NCBI GenBank assembly: GCA_963082975.1 | Contig: OY720348.1 | Location: 66,799,719-66,863,718, forward strand | Source: Labia minor | Taxonomy: Eukaryota; Arthropoda; Insecta; Dermaptera; Spongiphoridae | Direction: 5' to 3' | Length of the DNA: 64,000 nt | Shown here: positions 44,772 through 56,904 of the stretch, piece after piece | Layout: every line of letters starts with the position of its first letter | Position numbering within the stretch: the stretch's first letter is position 1 | Program-made: the position numbers and the translations under genes | The notes under the pieces: generated by a model | What the model was told of the DNA's origin: nothing | Database searches by the model: none | What the model saw: only the letters and a program-made list of their open reading frames with translations

Positions 44772-46250
44772 CTGGAGTGTCTCCACTCGACTATCTCGCA
44801 AATTGGAATTGGATTAATTAAAACATAGATTATATTTAAATTAAATTTAAATTAATTAAATTATAAATTATACGTATAATTTATTATATAGTATTGTTAT
44901 TCAATTCAATTAATTAATTAATATATATATATATATATTAAATTAAAACATTTAACTTAAAAATGATTTTAATTCAAAATTTAAAAATATAAAAAATTAA
45001 TTCGCGTGTTTGGCTCTTTATTGATGACAACACGCCACGTGCTGGCGCGTGATTGGCAGTCAACGTGTTAAAAAAATTTAAAAATGAATTCTGATACTTT
45101 CAGCGATTGAATCAAGCTGAAATTCTATATATAGCAGTTTTATACAATTTTTAATCATGTGAAAAACTATCAAACATATACCTTTATTTTTAAGGTCAGT
45201 GGTAGTAAAATCCACCAATACCATTAAAAAAATCTGGAGTGTCTCCAATAGACTACATGTCAAATTTGAATTGGATTAATTAACACATTTATTATATTTA
45301 AATTAACACACACACACACACACACAGATAAAATTTTCTCAATCTTAGTGAAAATGACTCAGGGACCTTTAATCTCGAAAATTTTCGTGATTGCAATACT
45401 ATCTCAGGCGAGATGGTAAAATTCTGGAGTGTCTCCACTCGACTATCTCGCAAATTTGTATTAGATTAATTAACACATATATTATATTTAAACTAAATTT
45501 AATTAATTATAAATTATAAATTAAAATTAATGAATAACATTTCTTAAACCAGCGTGTGTTTGACTTTTTGGTGATGACAGCACGTCACGTGCTGGCGCGT
45601 GATTGGCAGTCAACGTGTTAAAAAATTTTAAAAATGAATTCTGATACTTCAGCGAGTAGCAGTTTTATACAATTTTTAATAATGTGAAAAACTATCAAAC
45701 ATATACCTTTATTTTTAAGGTCAGTTTAGAGTAGTGATTCTCAATCTGGGCGATATCGCCCCCTGGGCGGCGATCGACACCTTAGGTTGACTATATTTGT
45801 TTATTTGACTCTACGCTTTTTTTTGGGGGGGGGGGGCGATAGTTATTTTATCAGGCATTTAAACATTTCCGCTTTTTTCAAAAGGTAAGATGATTTTGCC
45901 ATCAGGTACTGAAACTCGGTTTTTCAATATGGCTCTAAGTATCACCAAGTGTACCTACCTTATATTGGGGATTATCATGCAATTTTTTTATCTGTTAAAA
46001 TTTATAGGGAGGCAAATTATGAAGCCGGCCTTACGAAGTGGGCGTTTGTTCCAAAAAAGTTGAGAAACGCTAGTTTAGAGGAAAAAAAAATGAATGATCC
46101 TCTTCCGAATGAGCAAAAGTTGATAGAAAACTACGAAATTTGAATAATGCCCGTGTTCCAAATTTCATTATTCTAGCTCAAACCGTTTTTGAGTAATCTT
46201 GTTTACATACATACACACTTACACGCACATATACACTAGTGAGATAGTAA
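44772..46250 (-). mobile_element. cluster of family A copies with a deletion derivative and a nested hAT MITE
   Basis: Copy one spans 44772 to about 45205. A 185-bp deletion derivative spans 45234-45418. A third copy spans 45424-46250 and is interrupted by the hAT at 45732-46072. A short non-A segment (45206-45233) matches 32150-32180 inverted. Confidence 0.8.
45732..46072. mobile_element. hAT-type MITE with perfect 8-bp target duplication
   Basis: The ends TAGTGATTCTCAA and TTGAGAAACGCTA are inverted repeats. GTTTAGAG flanks both sides (45724-45731 and 46073-46080), and the uninterrupted family A sequence has a single GTTTAGAG there. Confidence 0.92.
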
Positions 46251-46291
46251 AAATAAATGTTAAACATCATTCTCGTTTCATATATATTAAT

Positions 46292-46925
46292 TGTATGCGG
46301 TGGGTGCGGTCCGCACCGGGCGGCACTTATCTTGGGGCGGCATTTTTTATATTTAGTTAAAGTTGTAAAAAGCAACTTATTTTATTTCTTTATTTAATAA
46401 TAAATGATTATTATGATTATTATAAGTTTACTATTTGATTTATATAAATTATGATTAACTATATCATTTCGAATATTATTCCTCGGTGTATATAAATCCA
46501 TTTTAGTGTAAATTTTGAATTCCAATTCCGAGAACAGGATAATAATTTTATTTTATTGTATTCATTAAAATTCGTTGAATTCGCAAACGCATCTTTACGA
46601 TTTTGTTCGGCAATTTTTCCTAACTAAAATTTTTTGATATCAGTTTATAAATGTCATTTCTTTTGAAAAGTTTATATGATTACTTTGAAGTGTGATATAC
46701 CAATATTTTTTTAAATCATCGATTTTTCTTTTGAAAAGCAGGGCAGGCGGAAGGCGGTCTGCTAGGTTTAAAATTTACTCTGTGTATTAATTAATATTGA
46801 TTAAATATCTTAATAATTTATTTATGTGTATTAATTTATAAAAACCACTATTTGATTGACTTATAATAGAAAGGGCGGCAAACTGGAGATCGCCCCGGGC
46901 GGCAAAAGTTCTATGTACGCCACTG
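46292..46925 (-). mobile_element. hAT-type element (GGCGTACCTAG family), one end eroded
   Basis: It contains GCGGTGGGTGCGGTCCGCAC at the left and ATGTACGCCACTG at the right. It is the inverted relative of 23721-24596 without the nested family B. Confidence 0.75.
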
Positions 46926-47273
46926 ATTATTATCTACCATATTATGTATAAATAATAACCAATCATAATTTTTAATGTTATGTAAACAAATTTAAAAAAA
47001 AATATAAAATATATAGAACTCGTTACTTCCCTCGAAATTACATCAATTTGATTTTGTGTTTGTTTGTTTATATTTATATAGAAAGATATTTTTGTAACAG
47101 GTGCATGCCCCATAGCAATTATATTACACACACACAAAGGGGGTTGCCTTTATTGGTTGAGAACCCACTGATTTCATAATTTTAAAATATTTAATAATAT
47201 TGGGTCGTTTCTTTCTTGCCTATTGAGTTAACGATTACATTTCTTTAAATCAGCGGTTCTTCAAATTTTATTA
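46926..47273. other. AT-rich intron, nothing recognised
   Basis: I saw no repeat or gene signature. A short frame at 46934-47137 has no motif. Confidence 0.4.
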
Positions 47274-47932
47274 TTATCTCGCCAGAGATAGTATTGCTAG
47301 ATATATGAAATTTGGTATACGGGTATTATTCAAAATTCCTGGTTTTGTATCAACTTTTGAGAAATGTAGCTCAACCGGAAGAGGGTCATTACCTACCACG
47401 TTTTCATTTTTTTTTCCTCTAACTGACCGTAAAAATAAAGCTATATGTTTGATAGTTTTTCACATGATTAAAAATTGTATAAAACTGTATTATATAGAAT
47501 TCAAGCTTGATTGAATCACTGAAAGTACCAGAATTAAATTTTTAACACTACAAATCACGCGCCAGCACGTGATGTGATGTCATCAACAAAAAGCAAAAGA
47601 CGCGCTGATTAAATAAATATTATTTATTAATTTTAATTTATAATTAATTAAATTTAATTTAAATATAATATATGTTATTTGATCCAATTCATATTTGCGA
47701 GTGGAGATACTCCAGATTGTTTAAAAAATTATATTAATTATATTAGAATTATACCAGAATTAATTTTTTAACACGCGCCTGAACGTGATGTGGTTGCATC
47801 AACAAAGAGCCAAACATGAACATAAATATTATTTATTAATTTTAATTTATAATTAAATAAATTTAATTTACATATAATCTATGTTATTTAATCCAATTCA
47901 AATTGCGAGATATTTGTTTGGAGACACTCCAG
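47274..47932 (+). mobile_element. two incomplete family A copies
   Basis: The first runs from TTATCTCGCCAGAGATAG, jumps over the microsatellite, and reaches the hairpin at 47715. The second is the 3' third only (about 47745-47932), ending GGAGACACTCCAG. Confidence 0.75.
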
Positions 47933-48213
47933 CTTATTTAAAGTTGGTAACAGAGAAACTTACATCAAAAAGTACAGGTACCAACCACTGAAATGATAAA
48001 TAACAGTACTGCAGGTAGTACTACCATCAGGTTATAAAGTGTACATGTTCCACAGCTTGAGGACCCCTACTTTACACAATACAAATACCTAATATTTAGA
48101 GTAGTTAAAAAATAAAATGTATCATTCTATAATTTTTTCTTCATTCTAATCCATATCAGGGATTTATTTTTAATCATTTCAATGTTATAATGCTAAAGAA
48201 TATTTTTAATATA
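47933..48213. other. intron spacer, nothing recognised
   Basis: AAGTACAGGTACCAACCACT at about 47970 precedes AT-rich sequence. No gene was seen. Confidence 0.4.
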
Positions 48214-48690
48214 CGAGGTCTATTCAAAATAAAAAGTGAATTTTGAATTTTCTCGGGCTTGGTACACATATGTTGACATTATCAGCCATTTTGGATTAGT
48301 AGTTTTTTTGACAACTGAAAAAAGTTACTCACGTTTTGTGTGTTCTTCGATTTTTTATTTAAAAAACAAATAAGGAACACTACCAGGAAGTTATGCAACC
48401 TTTGCATGAAGCAATATTGCTTTAACGATCGAAATTATGAAAAAACAAATCATGTATTCTGCATCACGATAATGCACCAGCTCACATCATTGCTTGTTGG
48501 TGATTTTTTGGCCAAAACAACACCGCCTCAACCATCGTATTCACCAGGTTTCGCTCCCTGCGACTTTTTCCTATTTCCAAAACTGAAGAGACCAATGAAA
48601 GGAAAGTGTTTTGCCACAATCGATGAGATAAAGTCGGAATTGAAGAATGAGCTGATAGGCTTACCGAAAATAATCTCAAACTTTTAAATT
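48214..48690 (+). mobile_element. mariner remnant M3
   Basis: The left end ACGAGGTCTATTCAAAATAA follows TA. A decayed transposase C-terminus remains: HHDNAPAHIIACW then a stop, and in another frame FAPCDFFLFPKLKRPMKGKC to about 48685. The N-terminal and middle regions and the right terminal repeat are missing. It is a different lineage from M1 and M2. Confidence 0.8.
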
Positions 48691-49788
48691 TTTTATCTCA
48701 TAAACTAGAAGAGAAAGTTTCTTTGGAATTAAAATTAATTTTCATATATATGCAAACCGAACTAAAAGAAAACACAGAAAATTAATGGAGCCCCCTGCTG
48801 GCCAAATGAATAAAACATGGTAGCTAAATAGAATTTAAATGGATTTATATGCAAATTTTAACAATTTTTTTTTAGTAAACTAAAAGAGACCGAGAAATGT
48901 TGTATAAGGAAAGTTTCTTTGGAATTAAAAAAAGGATTCCACTGGCAAAATTTCATCCGAATCCCTGAAGCATCCCGTTTTGTAAACAATTACCCAACTC
49001 AATTATACTCAAACTTTGAGGTTATTTTTATCAATTGCTTTTGATAGGATCGAAGCTTCTGCTTTATTATTTTACCTTTTAGTATAATTTTAATAAAAGG
49101 GTTTAAAAACTTTTTTTTTAATTTATTTACTAACATTTAGTCTTAAATGTTATAATGTGACACCATCGAAAATCTCACTATTAAACGATGAAAAGATTTA
49201 AATTAAAAAGAATATATAATTATTTTTAATATTAAGTTAATTTATTTGTAAAGAAATATTGGAATGGACTATAGCGCCCCTTTTAAAGATAATAATAACA
49301 ATACCATCTCCATTTCTTTGATCTTTGATCTTTTCTGCAGGACTGATGAATCAATAAGACAATTTAAATTTTTTTTTTTTGATTCTAAAACAAATATTAA
49401 AGCATATTTAATTTATCTCTACATATCCAAGAAGCTTTAAATTTATAGAAATTTATTTCTTAATTATTTATTAATACAATAATAATAATATTATTATGTG
49501 ATGAGAACTTTCCACTCCAACACTTATGGCCCCTTGAAGGATCTCCTAAAATCTTGTTATCTTGAAATGGGCCGGCTAAACAACCACTTTACACTCAAAT
49601 TATAAATAAAAATAAAGAAACTTCCATCCAAGCATACAAAGTAAGTTAAATTAAGTATAGTACTAATAATAAATACATTGTGTATCAATAAACAAATTAA
49701 TTTTATTTGTTTATTTGTATAAAAAATAGCTAAAAAATTATTAATTTGTTGACATTCAAAAAAATAAAACAAACAATATTGTTATCAG
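48691..49788. other. AT-rich intron, nothing supported
   Basis: The phrase AAAGTTTCTTTGGAATTAAA occurs twice (about 48715 and 48912), a small duplication. No gene was seen. Confidence 0.4.
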
Positions 49789-50457
49789 GGCCCGCTCTAG
49801 AAGGCGACAAACCGGGCATTTGTCCATTTGAAGGGCGGCATTTTGTTTATGAATATAATAAAGGGGCGCCAATTTATTCATTTGCCTGGGGCGCCGTAAA
49901 TGCTAGAGTGGGCGCTGTTGCTATTATTATTTTTATTATTATTATTATTTTCAATTTCATCTTTTCAATATCTATCTATTCCCTTTGATTTTTGAAATCA
50001 ATGCAAATTGTGTATTTTATTTAAGAATTAAAAAACCGTCCAATAATTTTTTAATTATAATTATTAATATTATTAGTATTAAATTTGTTTTTTGAGAACA
50101 AGACATTTTATATAATTTTGTTTTTATCAGAAATATGAAAATATTCCATAATTAAAATGAATAATGTCAAACATTTTTATGATTTAATCACAAATAATTC
50201 ATAATATTCTTAATATTATTATTATTATTATTATTAATTATTAATTATTATAATATTTATTAATTATACTTGTAATAATAAATATAATAATAATAATAGA
50301 AGGCGACATATCGGAATTTTGTTATGAATATAATAAAGGGGCGCCAATTTATTCATTTGCCCGGGGCGCCGTAAATACTAGAGTGGAAGCTCTTGTTATT
50401 ATTATTTTTATTATTATTATTATTATTTTCAATTTCATCTTTTCAATATCTATCTAG
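49789..50457. repeat. composite: hAT-like MITE, remnant of a Tc1/mariner end, second MITE copy
   Basis: The MITE (about 49789-49913) has CAGGGCCCGCTCTAGA and GCTAGAGTGGGCGCTG ends. From about 49990 the sequence matches the right end of the 54256-55115 transposon (AAATCAATGCAAATTGTGTA) and its flank to about 50290. A second MITE fragment follows (50298-50458). The same order recurs at 55068-55965. Confidence 0.65.
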
Positions 50458-50700
50458 CAACAACATTTCTCCAAGTATCCCTATCCTTATCCACAACCCT
50501 CCAATCCCTACCCTCTCCTATCTCCCCTTCCTACATTATACACCCACCGCGTTCTTGGTCTTCCAAGCGGACGTTTCCCACTGGGTCTCCACGCCAATAT
50601 ACTTTCCTCTCCCATTCTAGCTATCGTCCCTGCTTATCGCAGCCTTCTCGATCTTTGTAACGCTAACTATGTCTGGAGATGCATAGAGGTCATGCAACTA
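50458..50700 (-). mobile_element. LINE 3' end fragment
   Basis: It matches the C-terminal end of the LINE at 60886-61146 (CCAAGCGGACGTTTCCCA, TCTCCCATTCTAGCTATCGT, GGAGATGCATAGAGGTCATG). It begins next to an inverted GATA tail (TATCTATCTA). Confidence 0.75.
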
Positions 50701-51016
50701 CAAAAATATAACAAATTATAAAAACACTCTTAATTCAAATAATTGTATATTTAATTTAATTTTAAATAAATCTTTTAATCAAATTTAACATGATTAAAGT
50801 AAGACATTACCCAAATAAATTTATAATACCTTATACAAATTTAATAGTAATTTATGTAAACAAAAATGAACAGACTTTAATACAATATAATCATGTAAAG
50901 AAATATCTTACATATGGATTATATAAAATGTAAATAACTATTGCAGAGTGAACGACTGTAAAATAATAAAATCTATAAATTTAAAGGATTGAAATCACAC
51001 TTCAAATGAAAAAAAT
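50701..51016. other. AT-rich intron, nothing recognised
   Basis: Only simple AT sequence is present. Confidence 0.4.
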
Positions 51017-51386
51017 CTGGAGTGTCTCCACTCGACTATCTCGCAAATTGGAATTGGATTAATTAACATATATTATATATAAATTAAATTTAATTAATAA
51101 AAAATTATAAATTAAAATTACTAAATAATATTTATTAAACCAGCGCGTGTTTGGCTCTTTGTGGATGGCACCACATCACGTGCTAGCGCGTGGTTAGCAG
51201 TTAAAAAATTAATTCCTGTACTTTCAGCGATTTAAAGTTGAAATTCCATATATAGTTTTATACAATTATTAATCATGTGAAAAACTATCAAACATATTAT
51301 TTTATTTTTACGGTCAGTTTATAGAAAAACAGTGGTAGGTAGAAATGAGCTACATTTCTGAAAATTTGATAAAATACTACGAAAAC
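51017..51386 (-). mobile_element. Family A element, interrupted by a Helitron
   Basis: Homology runs from CTGGAGTGTCTCCACTCGAC to about TACTACGAAAA, then stops at the CTAG of the Helitron. Confidence 0.8.
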
Positions 51387-51927
51387 TAGCTGCTCCGCCC
51401 CTTGTACCCCCGAGTGGTACATAGTATTTGGTTGAAAGTAGTGAAAGGTTTTCATCCATTTTATTTCAATCAGTATATTACATAAAACATTCATTTCTAT
51501 TTGTGTTCTTATTTAAAATATATTTTAATTTAATCAGTTGTTTTAGACAAAAACCAAAAAATTCAATTTTACTAACATATATTATATATAATACATATAA
51601 ATTGTTTGTTATTTTCATATTCTATTTATATATTTTTATTTTTAAAATATACAACTTTTAAAATGTAAATATATATATATTATTAATAGAAACGAAATTT
51701 ACTTTGTTTTATTAATATTCTGAACAAAATTGAAATTTAATGTTTGTCTAAAATGAGTAAGAAAAAAATTATATTTTCACTTTTCTCAAAAGGTATTTAT
51801 TGTTTTCCAATAAATTTCACGCTATTAATAGATTAGCCCGAGAGCTATCAAATGGCATTGGAATGGCCCAAAACGCATAAGTCGTTTAGGAGCAGTATGT
51901 GATAGACCCGTCTTTTAAATATATAGA
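51387..51927 (-). mobile_element. Helitron (Hel-2), complete, with shortened 3' hairpin
   Basis: On the minus strand it starts TCTATATATTTAAAAGAC (51927, A before it) and ends GGGGCGGAGCAGCTAG (51387, T after it). It is 541 bp. The AGAGCGCC/GGCGCTCT hairpin present in other copies is deleted. Its 5' half matches 38362-38560. Confidence 0.88.
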
Positions 51928-52984
51928 TACCTTCCATAAATTAAATAAATTATACAACTTCATGAAAGTAATTTAAATAAAATAAATTACATATTTGATA
52001 ATGTAACTGAATTAACATTTATATGTTTAGGAAAATTTAATACTTTTATTTTATTTAATTAATTTATAAATTTATGTATATAATATGATTGTAACTTTAT
52101 AATTACAATTTATAGACGAGTGATTTAACAGCCATTAATTCAAGTGAATAAATAAAAGAGTTATTTTATTACCTAACAACGCAGATTCAGGTTACATGGC
52201 GTCTTGTCATATTCACTAATCAATACATACTAAAAATGAAAAAAGAATATTTATTATTTTATTTTATTTATTAATAATATTATTTTTAACATTAATAATA
52301 ATAATAATAATTATAAAAAATATTAAATAGAATTTATTTTTATTTATTTATTATTTATAAAATTATATTTTTTCAAAGAATTGGCCAAATTGCTTATCGC
52401 TTGATGTTCAATGGAAAAATAAGCATTGGAATTGTGCTAACGGTGCCCTTTTCACTTTTCCCCGTGGACAGGCATCAATATTATTTATATTTTTAATACT
52501 AATATTAAACATTAAATAAAAATTATTTAAAAAAAACAGAAAAATTGATTGAATATAATTTACAATAAGGATATTCTTTGAATTCGATTTTTTTTTGTTT
52601 TCGTAAAATTATTTACTAAATCACTCCTTCCACACGTTACCACAAGTAAATATTATTAATAATAATAAATATAAAATAAAAATTATTAAAGAAAAATTTT
52701 TATTCTTTTTTTTTAATTTTATTTATAATTAATATCAAATTTTCAAATAATTTGACTTATTGAATAAATCTTCTTCCTCATTATATTATTATTTTTTAAT
52801 ATTATTTTCAATATTAATAATAACTATAATATTATAATAATAATAATAAATATTAAAAATATAAATTATTAGAAAAAGAAAAAAAAAATATATTTTTAAG
52901 AGCCTAAAATTGAATATGATGTTTGAGAATATTTAGAAATTAAAATTAAATTTTATATCGTTGAAAAATTTCACAAATTTTTAT
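51928..52984. other. low-complexity AT-rich intron
   Basis: This is a long stretch of TTA/AAT-rich sequence with no frames of interest. Confidence 0.5.
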
Positions 52985-53180
52985 AATATATAATAAGCTT
53001 ATAAATTGTCTCCTCTTCCAGTCCAATTCATATACCCATTCATGTTACATGAGGTATCTAAATTTCTTAATTTGGCTAGAACATTAAATTATTCAAGCTT
53101 TGGTGATTGTTTTTATTTATAAGGGAATTTTGTAAATAAAACCACATATTGATATTTGTTATTGTAAATTTATTCAAATA
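52985..53180. repeat. repeat D (LINE-related) with one TIR-element arm
   Basis: It is almost identical to 19850-20020 (CTCCTCTTCCAGTCCAATTC, then GGAATTTTGTAAATAAAACC). The right arm of the TIR element is missing. Confidence 0.65.
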
Positions 53181-53185
53181 ATAAG

Positions 53186-54190
53186 CTGGAGTGTCTCCAC
53201 TCTACAATCTCGCAAATTGGAATTGGATTAAATAACATATATTATATTTAAATTAAATTTAATTAATTATAAATTAAAATTGATAAATAATATTTATTTA
53301 ACCAGCGCGTCTTTTGCTTTTTGTTGATGACATCACATCACGTGCTGGCGCGTTATTTGTAGTGTTAAAAAATTAATTCTGGTACTTTCAGTGATTCAAT
53401 CAAGCTGACATTCTATATATAGCAGTTTTATACAATTTTTAATCATGCCATAATAAAAGCCTGAATAATATATTATTTTATTCAATATAATTAATATAAT
53501 TTTTTAAACAATCTGCAGTGTTTCCACTCGAAAATCTCGCAAATATAAATTGGATCAAATAACATATATTATATTTAAATTAAATTTAATTAATTATAAA
53601 TTAAAATTGATAAATAATATTTTTTTAACCAGCGCGTCTTTTGCTTTTTGTTGATGACATCTCATCACGTGCTGGCGCGTTATTTGTAGTGTTAAAAAAT
53701 TAATTCTGGTACTTTCAGTGATTCAATCAAGCTGACATTCTATATATAGCAGTTTTATACAATTTTTAATCATGCCATAATAAAAGCCTGAATAATATAT
53801 TATTTTATTCAATATAATTAATATAATTTTTTAAACAATCTGCAGTGTTTCCACTCGAAAATCTCGCAAATATAAATTGGATCAAATAACATATATTATA
53901 TTTAAATTAAATTTAATTAATTATAAATTAAAATTAATAAATAATATTTATTTAACCAGCGCGTCTTTTGTTTTTTGTTGATGACATCACATCACGTGCT
54001 TGCGCGTTATTTGTAGTGTTAAAAAATTAATTCTGGTACTTTCAGTGATTCAATCAAGCTGAAATTCTATATATAGCAGTTTTATACAATTTTTAATCAT
54101 GTAAAAAACTATCAAACATATAGCTTTATTTTTACGGTCAGTTTAGAGGAAATTTTCGTGATTGCAAAACTATCTCTGCCTAGATATTAA
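53186..54190 (-). mobile_element. Family A copies in tandem (three units, period about 327 bp)
   Basis: Units start at 53186, 53513 and 53840. Units 1 and 2 both break off at AATCATGCCATAATAAAAGC, followed by the same approximately 60-bp spacer. Unit 3 continues to ACTATCTCTGCCTAGATA. The second and third starts share CTGCAGTGTTTCCACTCGAA. Confidence 0.85.
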
Positions 54191-54221
54191 AAACTATAAC
54201 CTTATAATTATATTCCTTTAG

Positions 54222-54255
<34 letters not shown>

Positions 54256-54259
<4 letters not shown>

Positions 54260-55115
54260 GGTCTTTCAAATTGGATATCTTTTTAATCCTTAAATAAAAT
54301 ACACAATTTGCATTGATTTCAAAAAAATTTTTATTGGTCATTAAAGTATAGTGTATGACATTTAAAGTGTATAATATAAAGTGTATTCATAGTTTATGAC
54401 ATTTATACGGATGGCTTTTCTCAAAAAATCATTTTTTTCACATTTTGAAATTGGTGGCTATGTTAATAAACAAAATTGCCGTATTTGGGGTGAGGAAAAT
54501 CCACGACTGATTCATCAAAAACCATTACTTCCTAAACGGATTACTGTTTGGTGTGAGTTGTGGTCAGGAGGTGTCATTGGTCCATACTTTTTCGAAAATG
54601 ATTCTAGTGAACCTGTTAACGTGAATTGCCTGCGATATCGTGAAATGATAACTAACTTTTTGTGGCCTAAATTGAACAATCATAACCTGGAAGGCGTGTG
54701 GTTTCAGCAAAATGGTTCAACCTGTTACACTCCTCAAAAAAACACATCGAGTTGTTACAAGAAAAATTTCCTCCAGAAATGGTGATGTTAATTGGCCATC
54801 AAGATCATGGGATCTGACACCATTGGACTACTTTCTCTGGGGTTACGTGAAAAACCAGGTTGATAAGAATGATCCACAATCGATTCCTGAACTGAAGGAC
54901 AAAATTATTCAAATTATTGGAGGATTAGAACTGCAATTATGCCAAAATGTCATTGAAAATTTTGACAAAAGATTTCGCATTTGTGGAGCTTCACGAGGTG
55001 GACATATGGCAGATATTAGTTTTTGTGTTTCAATGTCATACACTATACTATGACAAATAAAAAATTTTTTGAAATCAATGCAAATTGTGTATTTTAATTA
55101 AGGATTAAAAAAACC
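54256..55115 (+). mobile_element. Tc1/mariner-superfamily element with about 85-bp inverted ends, dead transposase
   Basis: Long inverted ends (about 54280-54365 and 55030-55115) share TACACAATTTGCATTGATTT and GTATAGTGTATGACATT. The transposase fragment runs GGYVNKQNCRIWGEENPRLI, TVWCELWSGGVIGPYFFEND, then WFQQNGSTCY, where the usual catalytic Asp is Asn. After a frameshift it continues RNGDVNWPSRSWDLTPLDYF to about 55050. The N-terminal domain is missing. A (TA)n tract (54223-54255) precedes it. Confidence 0.85.
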
Positions 55116-55965
55116 GTCCAATAATTTTTAAATTATAATTATTAATATTATTAGTATTAAATTTGTTTTTTGAGAATAAAATATTTTATATAATTTTGTT
55201 TTTGTCAGAAATATGAAAATATTCCATAATTAAAATAAATAATGTCAAACCTTTTTATGATTTAATCACAAATAATTCATAATATTCTTAATATTATTAT
55301 TATTATATTATTATTATTAATTATTAATTATTATAATATTTATTAATTTTACTTGTAATAATAAATATAATAATAATAATAGAAGGCGGAAAACCTGAAG
55401 GGCGGCATTTTGTTTATGAATGTAATCAAGGGGCGCTAATTTTTATTCATTTGCCCGGGGCGCTGTAGCTATTATTATTTTTATCATTATTATTTTCAAT
55501 TTCATCTTTTCAATATCTATCTATTCCCTTTGAATTTTGAAATCAATGCAAATTGTGTATTTTATTTAAGGATTAAAAAACCGTCCAATAATTTTTAAAT
55601 TATAATTATTAATATTATTAGTATTAAATTTGTTTTTTGAGAATAAAACATTTTATATAATTTTGTTTTTATCAGAAATATGAAAATATTCCATAATTAA
55701 AATGAATAATGTCAAACCTTTTTATGATTTAATCACAAATAATTCATAATATTCTTAATATTATTAATATTATTAATACTTGTATTATATAACCTTAATA
55801 ATAGAAGGCGACAAACCGGGTATTTGTTCAGGGCGGAAAATCTTAAGGGCGGAATTTTGTTATGAATGTAATAAAGGGGCGCCAATTTATTCATTTGCCA
55901 GGGGCGCCGTTGCTATTATTATTTTTATCATAATTATTTTCAATTTCATCTTTTCAATATCTATC
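55116..55965. repeat. composite repeat: transposon flank, MITE, second solo transposon end, MITE
   Basis: MITE-like GGGGCGC blocks lie at about 55380-55470 and 55800-55910. A solo copy of the Tc1/mariner right end lies at about 55537-55590 (AAATCAATGCAAATTGTGTA), followed by the same flank as at 55116. The order matches 49789-50457. Confidence 0.65.
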
Positions 55966-56070
55966 TATCCCTGTCGCTCTACGGAACTTGAAAGATCTTG
56001 GCCGCAGCAACTACACTCTTCTCCAAGTATACCTATCCTGAGCCACAACCTTCCAATCCCTCCCGGAATT
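55966..56070 (-). mobile_element. LINE 3' tail fragment
   Basis: An inverted GATA tail (TATCTATCTATCCC) is followed by TCTTGGCCGCAGCAACTACA and on, matching 58300-58380 and 60905-60965. Confidence 0.7.
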
Positions 56071-56847
56071 TATTAGTAGTAAAAATATATCTTTCCTAAA
56101 AATTGTTTATTATTTTTTTTTTATTTTTATTGTATGGAAATTCTTTAATTGATTTTAGTTTGTAGTTTTGAGTTGAAGAGAATGACTAAAAAGCAAAATT
56201 TATATCTAGTACCGTGAACCACTTACATTTTCTTGTTTTAACAATGTTATATTAAATTCCAGAAAAATATTGCGATTCTTGCACTATTCTCCAACCCCCC
56301 TATGGGCAAAAAAAAATTAATTTTCCTTTTTTATAATAATTATTGATAATTTTTATAGCATATATTAAAATAAGAGCATATAAGAATATTCTGGTAATAT
56401 TTCATCGCCCAAATCAATTTTGAGTTTATAACTTCACAATTTCCCAAACAAACAGACATGAAAAATACAAAAGTCATATTTGGATTTTGAAAAGTGAGTG
56501 AAGTTTTGCAAAAATTTTTAAATCCTGAACAATGCTATTTGTACGGCACAAACACGCAATGGCATTAATAGAAGTCCAAACGATATACACATAATCTATC
56601 ATGAATCTTTTTATATTACATTTCAGTAATAAGATGTAAAATTTGCCGGTTTCATAAACTAAGAGAGATAAATAAATATTCAGTACTACAAATTTCATAA
56701 ATTATCATTTTATTGTGAATTGTTCAATTTGAATTCATTTCCATTGAAAAAAGTAATTATTATTCAAAAACTAATTTTGTCTTTATTCGTGCCATGAAAT
56801 TTTTCAAACATGCCATAGGTTCGCCCTGATATATGACAATTACTCAC
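56071..56847. other. AT-rich intron, nothing supported
   Basis: A minus-strand frame at 56474-56698 has no motif. About 56400-56540 weakly resembles Hel-1 (ACAAACAGACATGAAAAA, then GCAATG). Confidence 0.4.
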
Positions 56848-56904
56848 TTAGAAGGTCGCAGACAATTATAAGAAGCCATAAACATCGGAGACGTTTCTTT
56901 CCAC
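56848..56904 (-). CDS. Dscam: probable Dscam signal-peptide exon
   Basis: This 57-bp open segment lies between a good acceptor (CTTATTTTACAG, ending 56905) and a strong donor GTGAGT (56847-56842). In the frame that fits the Ig1 exon (phase 1 at both ends) it reads GKKRLRCLWLLIIVCDLL, a basic stretch followed by a hydrophobic core, as in a signal peptide. Joined to the Ig1 exon it gives ...CDLLNPSAGIADGQGP. There is no in-frame ATG without an upstream stop, so the start codon must lie in another exon further upstream. The call rests on splice signals, phase and hydrophobicity. Chance is not excluded. Confidence 0.55.

Noticed and set aside
45949-46143. Short plus-strand frame
   Set aside because: It crosses the hAT MITE/family A junction and has no homology signature.
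48482-48679. Minus-strand frame of 65 codons
   Set aside because: It is antisense to the mariner M3 transposase fragment.
50393-50620. Plus-strand frame with Leu-rich start
   Set aside because: It is a (TTA)n tract plus the antisense of a LINE 3' end.
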